Source: Lichenostomus cassidix (taxonomy: Eukaryota > Chordata > Aves > Passeriformes > Meliphagidae). Taken from it: a stretch of 64,000 nucleotides of DNA. Location: NCBI GenBank assembly GCA_008360975.2, contig CM039182.1:145642656-145706655 (forward strand). The letters are read 5' to 3'. Numbering within the stretch: position 1 is the stretch's first letter; the number at the start of each line of letters is the position of its first letter. The notes beneath the pieces are model-generated. The model was not told the origin of the DNA. It ran no database searches and was given only the letters and a program-made list of their open reading frames with translations. Shown here in pieces: positions 13,785 to 26,148 of this stretch. The position numbers and the translations under genes are program-made.

Positions 13785-14840
13785 GGGATCTTCTTGGAAG
13801 AATCCTGTGGGAGAAAGCCATGGATAAAAGAAGGGTCCAGAAGAGCTGATTGATTTTCAAGCATCAACCTCCAAGCTCAAGAACAATAATTATGATTTAC
13901 ACGAAGGCAAGCAAAAGCAGCAGGAGCCCTGTGGGGACAAAGAAGGAGGTCCTGACAAAAGTGCAACATCATAAAAAGGAACCATAAAAGAGTTGGAAGT
14001 AGAGACTGATTATCCTGGAGGAAGGTAAGGGGAATTGGCAGCATTTGGAAAGCCAAAGCCCAGGTGGAGCTGGTAAGAAATGTAAAGAAATAATTAGAGA
14101 AAAGGTGGATCTGCTGCTGATGGAGAAGGACAGCTGACAAAGGACAAGGAATTCAGCAGCTTTTCTGTCCCATTCTTTAGTGATAAGACAGATTCAGGAA
14201 TCCCTGGTCACTGAGAGCAAAAGGAAAGTCTGGAGTCAGGAAAACCTACCCTTGGTGGAGGAAGATCAGGTCCTGTCAGGAAACTGGCCATACAGTAGTC
14301 CATGCTATGTAACAGGACACAGCTGTTGATGCTGAGGCAGGCCAGTGCTGTCAGTGAGATACCACTGTTGACCATACTTGAAAGGCTGTGTCAGGTGGGA
14401 AAAAAATTATGGAAGAAAGAAAACTTCAATCCTGTCTTCATTAAGGGAAAAATAGTATCCAAGGAACTGCAGGCTGGTCAGCCTCACTTCAGTCCCTGGA
14501 AAGCTAATGGAGCAACTGATTCTGGAAGCCATTTCCAAACATGTGAAGGACAAGGATATGATTGGGATCAGTCATCAAGGATGTATGATAGGAAAGCCCT
14601 GCTGATACAGGGGAAAATGCAATTTAACATCTTCATTAGTGGCTTACATGATGGGATAGGATACACCTGGAGTGGGTCTGCAGAAAGTACAAAGCAGGAG
14701 TAGATGATCCACGAGGCAGTTATGCTGACCTTCAGAGGGACTTTGACAGGCTGGAGAAAAGGGCAGATGGGAGGGAGCCTTACAAAGTTCAACCACAGGA
14801 AATGCAAGGTCCTGCACCTGGGAATACCTATACAGGCTTC
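13785..14840 (+). pseudogene. CR1 LINE ORF2 (reverse transcriptase) remnant
   Basis: The plus strand carries a degraded stretch of the CR1 second reading frame, which in intact elements encodes endonuclease plus reverse transcriptase. The landmarks follow the expected order: 'cttggaagaatcctgtggga', 'agcagcttttctgtccc', 'aggaactgcaggctggtcag', 'cctcacttcagtccctgga', 'atttaacatcttcatta' and 'aatgcaaggtcctgcacctg'. Around 14600-14630 the sequence jumps from the segment after the 'agtcatcaaggatg' motif straight to the 'ttcattagtggc' motif, so the central palm region is missing. The usual FADD catalytic motif is also not readable after this point. No frame stays open through it, so it is a dead copy. 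The 3' untranslated end is absent, and both ends are approximate. Confidence 0.8.
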
Positions 14841-17449
14841 CTTGTACTACTAGGAAATTGTAAGTATAGGGAGGTTTCTGGGAGGTGTGAAGTTTCATAA
14901 AGGACTTGAACTTCTTTGGCATTAAGGGAAACTGAGACTTCACTTGCTACAGCTGGTTTCTCCAAACACCTGGGTCCTATTTGTGAAACCAGCAGATTTT
15001 AGATAGGATTAGAAATGAAGTAAAAGAAAGAAGGATTCACTGCTTCAGGACTTTATGCAACAGAATTCTCTACATCGTTTAATTCGTACTAAATCTTGCA
15101 GCTTTATCAGTGATTTTAAATTAGCCAGCTGTTGTTTCCTGTTGGGCACTATCAGAAAGTGATTGCTTAGTAAATCCAGATTTTCTCTGAATAGGTTTAA
15201 AGAGATGGAGACATTCACTTGCAAAGTTCGCTATATATTTGGCAAGTAATTGGCAGAACTTATTGAGCAATGGGGTTTTTTTCCTACCACAGGAAGAAAA
15301 AGTCTTCCTCTATGTCTGGTTGTGCTGCAACTGTCTTGTGCACTTTCTTTGTTACCCTAAAGAGGAAAAAAATAAAGGAGGCACAGAATTCTGTCCAAAA
15401 CCTGAATGACAATTCACTTGAAGCACTTCATAGGATCAGGGAGATGCTGTTCCAAGGCTAGCTTTCTGATATATATAGAGGTGGATGTGTGTTTATCTTT
15501 AAATTATCTAGCAGAAAGCTTAGTAAGAGAGTTTAGACATTTTATAGTTTTCAGTGAGATTTTAATGCCATTGAAACTAGTGGCAGAATTTCTGTTGGCT
15601 TCTGTGTTGCCCTAATATTATTCATAAACAGGAAAAGAATGTTCCTGGAAGAGGAAGGAAACAAATTTACTTCTCACTTGTTCATAAGGTTGAATATGAG
15701 AACAGACATGTAAAGGCATTAAATATTATCCAACTTTTTTTTTCATCTTGGTATGTCATGAACCAAGACAGATCCCTTCCTACTCCAAACCTATTGTATT
15801 GATGTCTCCTAATTTTAATAAACCTTAAAGTAGTACCAAATAGTTTCTGAGAGTGTAAAAAGTATGCAACTATGACAAAAAGGACTTAGAATTTAGGCAC
15901 CTACTTATAAAGCTACACTGCAGAGACATATGCACACCTTTCTTTTCTACTTAACATCCATATTTCTCTTTTCAGGTTCTATTTTGGTGTCCAGTATAAA
16001 TTCCCAAACTGGTTTCCTGAAGTAGCCTGGAGGTGACATGCAAAGTTAGTTGTTCAGGTAGATGTCTAAGATGCCTCCTGAAGGCACTTTGTTACAAATT
16101 AATACAGTTACCATAGAATTAATTGTCAGGGAGGTTCTTTGGTGCGGTCATTGTCATTGTTCATGGCTGTTTTTTATTGGATTATTGAGGCAGTCTTGAC
16201 CAGCTGAGTAGCTCAAACTTAGATAGTAGCTCAGGTTTAAAAATAGAGGGGATGAAAGGCAATTTGGCTGTTCAGGTTTATTTATAATTCTAGTCTTTGT
16301 CAACAGTACTCAGAATTAATTTCTATTGATGATCTGAAAACTTTAAAAAACCCTGAAATCTCTAAAAATGCAAATGACAATTCATGTTTAGAAGCATTTT
16401 TCTGTCTTGTCTGTACTGCCTTACACTTCAGTGTAAATCACAGTTTCCTTGCTCTTAACTGAAATTTGCTTCAACATGATTAAACCTCGTCTCTTCCCAC
16501 CATTCTTTAACAGAAAGTTTATTGCAAGATATTATTAATCCTCCTCTCTGATTCTTGCTAAGTATCTGAGATTCTTTGTCCTTTTCTCTCCCTACAGATT
16601 TTTCTTTATTTAACCATATTACAAACACTACTACACTTATATCAGTGATTAACTTCTTTACCAAAAAAATTTTATGTTTCTGAATTTTTATATTTTTTTC
16701 TAAAAATGGATTTCTGATGGCTGCAGCCTTCTGGCTCTGTGTTTCATGGCTGTGCTGTCCTGTTTCTCATGAAGTGTCCATTCCAGTTGATACTTTTATT
16801 GTACCAATGCTGGTATAGATTATCTGAGGTATTTTAATTCTGGTTTTGATGAAAAACTCTGTTTTTCATTTCCACAGTTGGTTCACTATTTTACATCACT
16901 CCCCTTTTAACAAACCTTCTTTCTTCTTTATAACTTTGAGATATTTTCATTCTAGATAGTTTTAATTAAAAATCAAGTTTTAAACACATTGGGAAAGAGA
17001 ACAAGGAAATGACAGAAAGATAACACACAGGCTGATCATATGACAAACAACAGAAAAGATTGAACAAATATGTCTGATTTGAAAGGGAAAATAAATTCAT
17101 ATCAACACAATTTTTTCAATAAACTTGAATTAATATTTTCAATAAATCTTATAATGTGCATAAAACACTATCTGACATTTCACTGGGAAATTTGATACAT
17201 ATAAATATTATAATTATATATATATGAGAGTTTCCTATTTTTTCCTTTTGCAACTCATCTTAAGGTAGATATCTAAAGTGGATTGGAATCATTGCATTCT
17301 AGAAGTCAGCACTTAACACCTCACAAAAGTGTTTGGTTTTGGTTGCTGAAACATAAGCCTCTTGTGTCACTTGGTATTTTAATGGGTATCCAAATATTTG
17401 TATGGGCATTGTATTAGCTTGAAAACAAACCCGTGGGAGATCACAAGTC
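14841..17449. other. AT-rich unique sequence, no gene seen
   Basis: No recognised gene or repeat is visible. The ORFs present are short and featureless. Confidence 0.5.
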
Positions 17450-17895
17450 AGGATTAAAATTTAATAGAAAAAATTAAAAATAAGTGAAATAATACAAGGA
17501 AAAGCACTGACAAAGTCAGATACAACCTGACACCTGGTTAGGGTGGTAGTAGCAGTCCAACTGAAGTAGTTCAGTTGAAGCGGTGATCCTGTGAAGGTCT
17601 GGTCTCCAGCTGAAGGTCCAATGGTAGCTCTTGTCCTTTGGGAACCCAGTAGACAGGGCTAACTTGGGCAGTTATATCCAGGTTATATCCAGGTGGGAAT
17701 GCTTGGATCCTCCCTCTTGGGTGGAGCATCTCATAATAGGATAAGATAAGTCCATGAGTCATGTGGTGGGTCCTTGATGGCCCATTGTCTGTTATCAGGG
17801 GTGAGTCATAGAAGGAGATAACAGCTAATGCCCCACAGCTGGTGGTAATGGAATACTAAATACATCTATTTTGTAACCTAGGACAGGTATGACAG
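17450..17895 (-). mobile_element. ERV LTR (ERVL-like), probable solo copy
   Basis: This GC-richer block includes 'cctgacacctggttagggtg', 'tccaggtgggaatgc', 'agcatctcataatagga', 'tggcccattgtctgttatca' and 'tgccccacagctggtggt', a combination I recall from avian ERVL-type LTRs. In minus orientation a poly(A) signal variant ATTAAA lies at 17460-17465, near what would be the 3' side. No internal ERV sequence flanks it. An 11-base direct repeat, ttatatccagg, occurs twice at about 17672-17693. Boundaries are approximate because I could not define a target-site duplication. Confidence 0.5.
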
Positions 17896-18344
17896 GTGTG
17901 TACAGAAATCAGGAAAAAAGCCCTCTTGTGATTTTCTGGTGCAATGTATGGAAGATGGGCGTTTCTAAGAGGACACTAAATGCCCATATTGTGTGATTAG
18001 AATCCTACTGCATGGTGTGGGATTCAGCTTGAGTTTCAGATATGGAACTGAATTGTCTTCAACTCAGGTGTCTGCAAGTAAGCCAAGTATCTCTGCTCCT
18101 GCCATACTCAACAGAGATTTAACTAGTCCTGTCAGTGAAACCTTAGAGATAAATTTAGCTGTAATTGAGATATAATATCTCAATTTTTCTATCTGAATTC
18201 TGTCCCAAATATCTCTACTCTCATGACAGATGCCTAAGGTTTGATGGGATGAATTTTCAGTGATGTGTCACTCAGCTCTTGTATACTTCTCATGATCTAG
18301 GTGAGGTCGTTCTTCCTCTGTGTACACAAAGGAAGGCAGTTAAA

Positions 18345-18595
18345 AGGCTGGACAAGTTGGTCGATTTAGAACAGATATAAGGAAGAATTTTTTTACAATG
18401 ACAGTGGTAAAACACTGGAAGAGATTGTCTAGACAGGTGATGGATGCCCCATCTCTGGAAACATTCAAGATCAGATTGAACTGGGCTTTGAGCAACACAA
18501 TTGAATTGAAGATGTCCCTCCTTATTGCAGGGGTCTTGGACTAGATGACATTTAAATATCCCTTCCAGTCCAAACTATTCTGAGTTTCTATAAAC
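18345..18595 (+). mobile_element. CR1 LINE, 3'-end fragment
   Basis: Sense-strand CR1 landmarks run in order: 'ttagaacagatataaggaag', 'ggatgccccatctctgga', 'acattcaagatcagattgaa', 'ggtcttggactagatgac' and 'cccttccagtccaaact'. It ends near 18595 in a worn tail. Divergence is moderate. It is 5'-truncated and non-coding. Confidence 0.85.
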
Positions 18596-21500
18596 ACTTC
18601 TCGAATCAATGTATTTTGATTACTGAAATTACTTTTGCTATTATGCCTTTGACACAACTGTCAAGGGCTAAAACTCTATTTTCTGGTGACCTGATAATGA
18701 AACAATTAATGTTTTTCTTTTATTTTCTTGTGTTCTCCTCTCTTTTGGAAACTGCTTCTTACATTGTACCTTAGATATCAAACGTTTCAGAGCAGGGCTG
18801 CCTCCTTATCCAGCATTGGTAGGACACAGAGTGACATCACAGGTTAGGAGGAGGGTCTATATGACTAACACTGAGTATAGTTAAAAACATGGTTTAATAG
18901 GACAGTTTTTACCTTCATCAAGGTTCTTTAAGAATATAGGAATAACTTCACCTGTTGGGTAGCAGTAATGAATTATCACACCCTACAAATAGAGAAGACA
19001 ACAATATAGAATAGGCAGCAGCACTGGAAAATCCAATCATGGACATGTTTGCATTGAGAATTATGGCATATTGTAACTTTTTTCAGAGAAGTCTGCAGAA
19101 ATCTCATGGTACCTAAAACTGCAATCCATTTTCTGTTGATGCTTCTGGTTTTGATGCTCTGTAGTCCCACCTTTTTCTCTTTAAGGATGCCTAATGATGC
19201 CTCTTGCTGGCTGCTGGCTTTGAAGTGTAATACATTTGTTAAGCAGCTTTGCTATTCACCCCCTCTGTAATGCAATAGATTACTTTGGTGTGGGATACTC
19301 TTAGCTTTCCACCTTTATGAGATCTGTGGCTTGGCTTATAAACTGCAATCAATGACTTCATTACATGCCTTTTCATCTTGCATGTGCTTTTTCATCATCG
19401 TGCCCTGACATTCAGCTGGGCTGGAGCTCATTTAACCTCATTGTGCTACTTGGGTTTCACTCCTCCCTCTTTCCCCATTTCACACTTTAATTTAATAGTC
19501 ATATTTATTGTTATGTTTATGTCTCATGGAGGCTTTTGATGCAGTTCAGCAGGAGGTGACGCTACTTTTAGCACAGTGTTTTTCTGGCAGCGTAGCTTGT
19601 CTAGACTCCAATGTTATGTGAAGTTTTCCCCTTACTGAGGGTTGTTCCACATTTGCAAAGGCAGAGGCTGGCTTAGGTGCTGAAATGTGAGAGCCCTCTT
19701 TGTCTTGCTACTCTTCTGTGCTCCTCATTTCTGCTGTTCTTGTGCTGATTGGATTTTTTTGCAGTGCATTTATTTATTCTGTGGCTTATAAATAAATCAT
19801 ATTTTTTGAAGTATGGATGACAAGCTTTTGCCATGGCCTGATTTTGATCTTAAGTGAATCATAACACTGTATAAAAGTTGCTTTTCAAGTGATAATGCTG
19901 CTTGAAAAAGGAGCAAAACATACTTTAAAAGTATCTTCCACCTTAATGTCCATGTAGAACAGATACTCGAGGGTACAACCCAGTGTATTTGGGACTGTGT
20001 GAGATCAGCTGTACTGTACAAACCTGCCACTTGTGGATTGTGAGAAATGATGTGCTAAACAGTTCATTGCCAGGAGCTGTGCATAAATATTGGATTCAGG
20101 TCAATAGTATCTGCAGCAGTTATTTTAGATGGCATGGTGAATCTGAGAGGGTAGAGAATAAGAAGAAAATAAGAGCTGATAAAAGGAAATGTCTGACTAG
20201 CATATGAAATTCATGGTCACAAGAGACCAAAGCAAGGGTTTGCAATTAAAATTAAGGTTCCTAATTTTCAGTCAGAAAGGAAACTGACCCAGAAGTTGGA
20301 ATGTGTTCTTCTCCATAACAGACAGAAGAGACTTTTTAACTATTTGGCCTGTTTCTTTTGACATCTTTCCCAGATTAGGGTAGATTTCTGCTGGCTTTCC
20401 AAAATCTTTTTGGCACAACTTTGCAGAATTTCTTCCATGTTTTCATTTAAATTCAGGTTTCCAAGTGATGCATCTTTCTCTCTTTCTTGAATCCTCACCC
20501 TATAAATACTAAATCTTCCACAACCCTCAGATTCAGTAAAGATATATTATTACGCATAAAAATGTAATTAAATTAATACTCTCAGAATGTCTATGCTGAG
20601 CAAAATTTAATAACAAGCACTTGAAGAATGTTATTACCCCTGTAGAGTATAATGGGGTATAAGATTCGTGGATTGCAGCACAGTCCTCCAGGTGAGAACT
20701 CATTTAGAGGGCCATAAATGTCCTTCTGCTGTCTGCTTTGAAATGAGCCTTTTCCTTGTGCTGAAAGGAGATTGGGGAATGTATTTCCATAAGACATGGA
20801 AATATGGCAGGACCTGCTGGCAGCCCTTCAAAGGAATGTACCATGAATGGCAATTCTTATTGTCCATAATAGCTTTCCTGCTGATGTTGCCAGATGGACA
20901 AGGGATCAATAAGAGACAAGGCCAAACTTCTAATTCCTCAGCACTATATTTTGATATTTTGTGTGCTTAACTCAACAGTTTACATGTTTTTTCCACTAAT
21001 AATTTACATGTATATACACACACATATATACAAGAGAATTTCCACTTGTGAAAAAATATATAAAATGCAATGAACTTTTATTGATTATTCTTACACATCA
21101 TTCCCAAATGAAGAAGTTATCCTTTGTTTTCTACTTTTCATGGTTTTTTTGTTGAAATGTGTTGAAATATTTATTATTTCTCGTTTATGTAGTAAATAAT
21201 TTATACCATTGCACCATAAGTTTTAAATTTATGTTCTTCTATGTAAATCCACTATTTTTCAGCCCAAAAATCTCTGTATATGTTTGAATTTCCAACTATA
21301 AAGAACTCTAAAATAATGTGATTTGTTATAGTTTAGAAAATTTTCAAAGTAGTTGATTTACTTTAAACATGAGTTATGCTTCGTGTTCTATTTTTTGTGT
21401 CTATATCTCTAAAGTAGCTCTCACAACATCAGGAGGAGAATTTGATCTAAGAGGTTATTTTTCTTCCAGAAGGTTTCCCTCCCCTCCCCTCCCCTCCCCT

Positions 21501-22184
21501 CCCCTCCCTCCCTCCCCTCCCTCCCTCCCCTCCCCTCCTCCCTCCCTCCCTCCCCTCCCCTCCCCTCCCTCCCCTCCCCTCCCTCCCTCCCCCCTCCCCT
21601 CCCCTCCCCTTCTTCTTCCTTACTGGCAAAGAAAGGGAGATGACACACTGAGTGTCCTAAACTGCTTTTATTCTTTTTGATACAGCGAGTAAATATCCGC
21701 AGCACAAGCCCAATAGCTGAGTTAAGGCAAATAAGACTGAGAGGAACAAACCACATCTCAGTGATTTCCATAATAATGGAAAATATCTGTTTGGGTCACA
21801 GACCATGTACTGTTCCAACATAGAGTACATGTCAGGTCAGTGACGAAGCCAAATATACTCTGCCTCTCTAGACAGCACTACAATGAACAAGAAAATATGG
21901 AAAAGGTTCTGGTCCTAACACTTCAGGAAAAGTGGGTCGGGTGGTTGAATGTGTTGTATTTACTCTTTGTCTGTTGGCTAGTCTCTAGAGAGTGTCCATG
22001 TGTCCCTGAAGAGATGGTGCCTGTACTTGCAAGCTCTGGAAAGGGAGACAGACTGAAAAACTGCCAAAGAAAATTGAAAAAGTAAGAGGAAGAGTTTGCA
22101 GCACATAAATAAAATAAAATCACATGAAGAAGGACAAGATCCCACATGCTCAAACTATTCCTGACCAATTTTTAACAGCCTACT
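18596..22184. other. AT-rich unique sequence, no gene seen
   Basis: Apart from the pyrimidine tract at 21477-21610 and a short TATACACA run near 21010-21033, I see nothing to annotate. Small ORFs here have no recognisable features. Confidence 0.5.
21477..21610. repeat. Pure C/T tract of CCCT and CCCCT units
   Basis: About 134 bases consist almost only of CCCT and CCCCT units on the plus strand. The minus strand is therefore a run of GGG and GGGG triplets separated by single A residues, a pattern with strong G-quadruplex potential. Three low-complexity ORFs (proline/serine-rich or glycine/arginine/glutamate-rich) are artefacts of this tract. Confidence 0.95.
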
Positions 22185-22485
22185 CTTAAAAATCTCTAAA
22201 AATTTTGACTTCACAAGGGTATTCCAGTGCCTCACCATTTGTACCCTTCATCAGTTTTCTAATGTCTGATGTTTGTCCTCCTAACCAGAGCAGACATGAG
22301 TAAGAGTTGTGTGCTTTATATTATCTCTTATATTCCAGGTGTGTTTATGTCTGTCAGTCTTCTTCTAAACTAAGCAGTCATGATTTCTTCAGTCTTTCCT
22401 CACAGCTCATATTCTCAAGGCCTCTGAACTCTTGCTGCTCACCTCAGACCATTCTCCAAGAGTCCCACGACCTTCCTGGGTTGTT
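22185..22485 (-). mobile_element. Old, diverged CR1 LINE fragment
   Basis: The block follows the layout of an antisense CR1: 'actcttaaaaatctctaaaa', 'ttccagtgcctcaccattt', then 'ttctaatgtctgatgtttgt' and 'agtctttcctcacagctcat', then 'ccattctccaagagtcc'. Many substitutions separate it from the younger copies in this window, which suggests an ancient insertion. No tail is preserved. Confidence 0.6.
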
Positions 22486-25384
22486 TTGCACAAAGCAGAA
22501 AACTTAAATGAAGACTCATCATGGAATTTGATCTCATAGATAGAGAAGTGATCTTCAAAGCCCCATGAAAAGCAGCAGAGCTAATTTCACATAGGTGTCT
22601 AGAACCAGGCTGACCCATCTAACTTAGCCATGGAGAGTTCAGATCGTGTCAAATAGAAACTCCCCTAAGAGCACTACCCTAAGAACAAATCTTTGCCTAA
22701 TTTAAATTAGCATTGTGACATTAAAACAATTTACTCAGTGAAACCAATTTGATTTATAGCAGTCAAAGAGCTTGCTCACGGCTATTTTTGGCAGCAGCAA
22801 TCCTTACAATCATTTGGAAAATGTAGATAGGCCACATGAACTAAATCCCAGATGAAAGAAATTTGGAAAAAGTGCTCAAAATGACAGGGATTTTATCTTT
22901 ATTATGGCAGTTTCCCTCAAACCATTCAAAGAAATGCTGCATGTCAGAATTCCATTACGAGCTCCAGTTTCTGGATTTAACACCAAAGCTGTTTCAAATT
23001 GTCTGGGTGCAAAATGGAAACATATGTGCCAGTCTATGTGAAATTTTCTTTAACTTAAAAAAAAAGTTTAAATCAGTCTTTGAAGAGTGCAGGGCACTCT
23101 TTTTGTTTGCTTTAAGTGGCTTTAAGGCTTTCTTCTTGTCATACCCTAGATCGGTAATAGTCTTCCGCTGTTAGGTAAACTACAGAGGAAGGGAGCCCTT
23201 AATCTCTTTCAAGTCTTTGCATTCTCTTCCAGATAGTGACACTGCAAAAAAAGACAAAAGGGCAAAAATAGCATTTTTTGACAGTGCTCGGAGGGCTGAT
23301 AACAGCTGCACTTTTGTGCATCATTACTGCAACATCAGAACAGCACAGGCTGTAACTTCAGCTGCAGAAGCCTTGGTGCTTGAAGACCTTGAAGAACATA
23401 CAGAGAGTTGTGCAGTGAGTTCCTCATCACAAAGCAGCAATTTGGAGTTGCTTTTGACACATCGGTACCTCACACCTGAGGCATACAAAGTGTTATTTTG
23501 GTAATATTGGAATCAGGAAGCAAAGCACAATAATTGGCCCAAGTGACGTAAAATGACTATTTATATGTCTAGAAATGTATTGAATATTCCTACCGAGAAA
23601 ACTAATTTGTTTCCTCTACTTGAAGTATCATATTCGTGGTGTAGGTGATGGGTAGAGTAGGTAAACTAGGTGAAATGAGTCATTTTTGGGATAGAATTCT
23701 GACTTTCTGTTGTGCAAACTGACTCCTACTGTGGCTGGCAGGAGTTATTTGGTTTTACAGACGATAAATAGCTGCCCCCAAACTTTGGCATTTATTAGTA
23801 TTTATTATTTATGACTATTTGTATTCATTTTTTATCTCTCTAGCCAAGTGTTTCCTGTGCATTTTCCCAGAAAAGGCCATAGTGCTTGATCCATGCCCCA
23901 AGGAACTTGCAATCTGATCTGTAATTACCAAGAAATGGCTAAGTTTGGCAATTAATAATTTTGTGCAAGAGGCAATAGTCTCCAAAGAGCTTCACAAAGG
24001 GAGGCAACAGAGATTGGAAAATGTCTAATCCTGAACCATTAAGCATTTAATGCCTTAAGCGAACTTGTGTGTGTTGCAAAAAGTAAAGTGATTTCTCTAT
24101 ACATTTGGCAATCAAATCTTTTATGGATTTTTTTTATCCTGGCTAGGGTGAACCTTACCCATCATTTGGAAGAATTAAACATGCTGTAATTGTCAGCAAT
24201 ACACAATCTCTCTTATTTTAAGCTTCAGAAAACAAAGTGAGAGAAGCAGAGAAGTGTCTGGCCCCAGACACCTCATTGTGATCCCTTAACTAGGCAACAA
24301 AGGACTTCTGCTCTCATCCCACTGCTCCAGAGTGAAGTCTGTGACACTGTTAGGTTTGCAAAGACCACTTGAAATACCTATGGCATTTCCCAAATGATAT
24401 CAGAGTGGAAAAAAGAAAATAAAAAAGATTCATCATTTTTTAAGTTAGCCTAGTCCTTTTGAGGAGGTTCTGGCTAAAGGGACACAGAATCTGTGGTCAC
24501 ATCTCAATCTTCACTAAGTCACCTGCTTTCATCAAAATTTCAAACAAATGCAGGGATATGCTGAAGTATGAGAATAAACCCATAGAAGTATAGCCAAACA
24601 CAGATGGTTAAAATTTGCTAAATTATGTTTTATGACAATTGATAAGTCCAGTATTTTTAGAGATTGGGTCTCATTGTCTTTCCACTGTTCAAATATATAA
24701 AGGTAAGAGATTGCCCACTGCCGCAAACAATAGAAGACAAAGAAAGCAGAAATTTATTTGGGTGTGAATGAGAACAAAGGAACATCATTCACTGCAAGTA
24801 AACTCTGTTTTGTTTAAATAATGAGGTCACACACTGCATCATCTCTCTTTTCCTCTTCTTTCTTACTGTTTTTGTTTTCCTTACATAGAAATACAAAGAC
24901 ATGTAAATTGAGTCAAAGTCTTGATTACCATGGGTAGAATATTGTAAACAAAGATGTGGGACACCAAAATACAAATGCATCAATGACACTGTGACACAGA
25001 AAACAGACACCACAGATGGAGAACTTTTCAAGGAAAAAGTTAAAAGCTGATAGAAGATTTCTCCACGACAAGAACATGCAGTCAACTAGATGTTAGCAAT
25101 ATTCCAATTTGTGAAGTGAAAATACAGTATGAAGGTGAACCCAAATAAGGTGGGAACTGATCACTAGAGAAACATCAAGCAACTTACAAGAATCTCCATT
25201 TTATAACATGAAGGTTGGCCAGTGAAGTCATGAGCAATTTACTCATCCCCTGTGGAATGTATATTGATTTCTTATTTAGTTTTATTTAATCTGACAATAA
25301 ATTAATGTATCTCATATAACTGGAACAGACTAGGATCTCACCACTGATAGTCCACACAATATTGCTGGTTTGACAAATGGAGGA
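22486..25384. other. AT-rich unique sequence, no gene seen
   Basis: No supported gene is visible. An ORF at 23217-23504 (95 codons) has a fairly balanced amino-acid composition but matches no family I know and has no clear splice context. Confidence 0.45.
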
Positions 25385-25460
25385 AGTTTATCTCCATTCT
25401 ATAAATATGGAACCTGGACACAGAAAGATTAAATATGAGCTTATACTGCTGCCAAAGGTC
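25385..25460 (+). mobile_element. Possible MIR-like SINE 3' fragment
   Basis: The string 'tttatctccattctataaat' followed by 'cctggacacagaaagattaa' resembles the 'cccattttacagatgaggaa ... gaggttaag' core of MIR-type tRNA-SINEs. It is short and diverged, so this could be chance. Confidence 0.35.
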
Positions 25461-25952
25461 CAATAGAATCTTAAATAATTATATTTGACCTCATTTTGGT
25501 GTAGCAGAATACAAACTACTTTTGCACTTTAAATAATGGACAGTAACTTTCCCCTCAACTAGCTAAAACACATTAATTTTTACACAATATATTTTAAGCA
25601 AATGGGCATATGCAATTCACACTTTTTTAATAGCTTAGGATTTTATCTAAGAAGTGTTATGCAAAGATTGCTCTGTGACAGATCATCTGTGTTTATGGTA
25701 TAAATTAGCATGAGTGTTATGTTAGCCGTTGCAATTATATATTTGAAAGAGAAAATTGTGACAGATAAAATCGGGCACATTATAAAAAATGGGTTTAAAT
25801 TCCTGATAGAGTTGCATATTGCTAGAAATCCACAGGTTTACATTTTTTTTTTAGCAAGGAACTTCTTGAAATAGAAAGCAGGGATTTAGAGGGTTGTTAA
25901 AAAATACGTCGGCTATTAAAAATAATTTAAGATAGTTATATTTTTTACTGTG

Positions 25953-26148
25953 AGGGTTATGAGGCACTGGCACAGGCTGCCCAGAGAACCTGTGGGTGCC
26001 TCATCCCTGGAAGTGTTCAAGGCCAGGCTGGATATGTCCGTGAGCAACCTGCTCTGGTGGAAGGTGTTCCTGCCCATGGCCGTGGAGTTGGAAATAGATG
26101 AACTTTAAGGTCCCTTCCAACCCAAACCATTCTATGATTCTATAATTA
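25953..26148 (+). mobile_element. CR1 LINE, 3'-end fragment (young-looking)
   Basis: This is a clean CR1 end: 'gaggcactggcacaggctgc', 'tcatccctggaagtgttcaa', 'ggccaggctggat', 'gagcaacctgctctggtgga', 'cttccaacccaaaccattct' and the tail 'atgattctataattatt'. It matches the remembered CR1 end closely and is probably one of the youngest CR1 insertions in the window. It is strongly 5'-truncated. Confidence 0.95.

Noticed and set aside
21369..21771. Proline-rich and Gly/Glu/Arg-rich ORFs
   Set aside because: Produced by the CCCT/CCCCT tract.
23217..23504. 95-codon plus ORF with plausible amino-acid composition
   Set aside because: No known family and no gene context; kept as unassigned.
24215..24360. 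Possible MIR-like SINE
   Set aside because: Only scattered resemblance; weaker than the fragment at 51836 and not enough to call.
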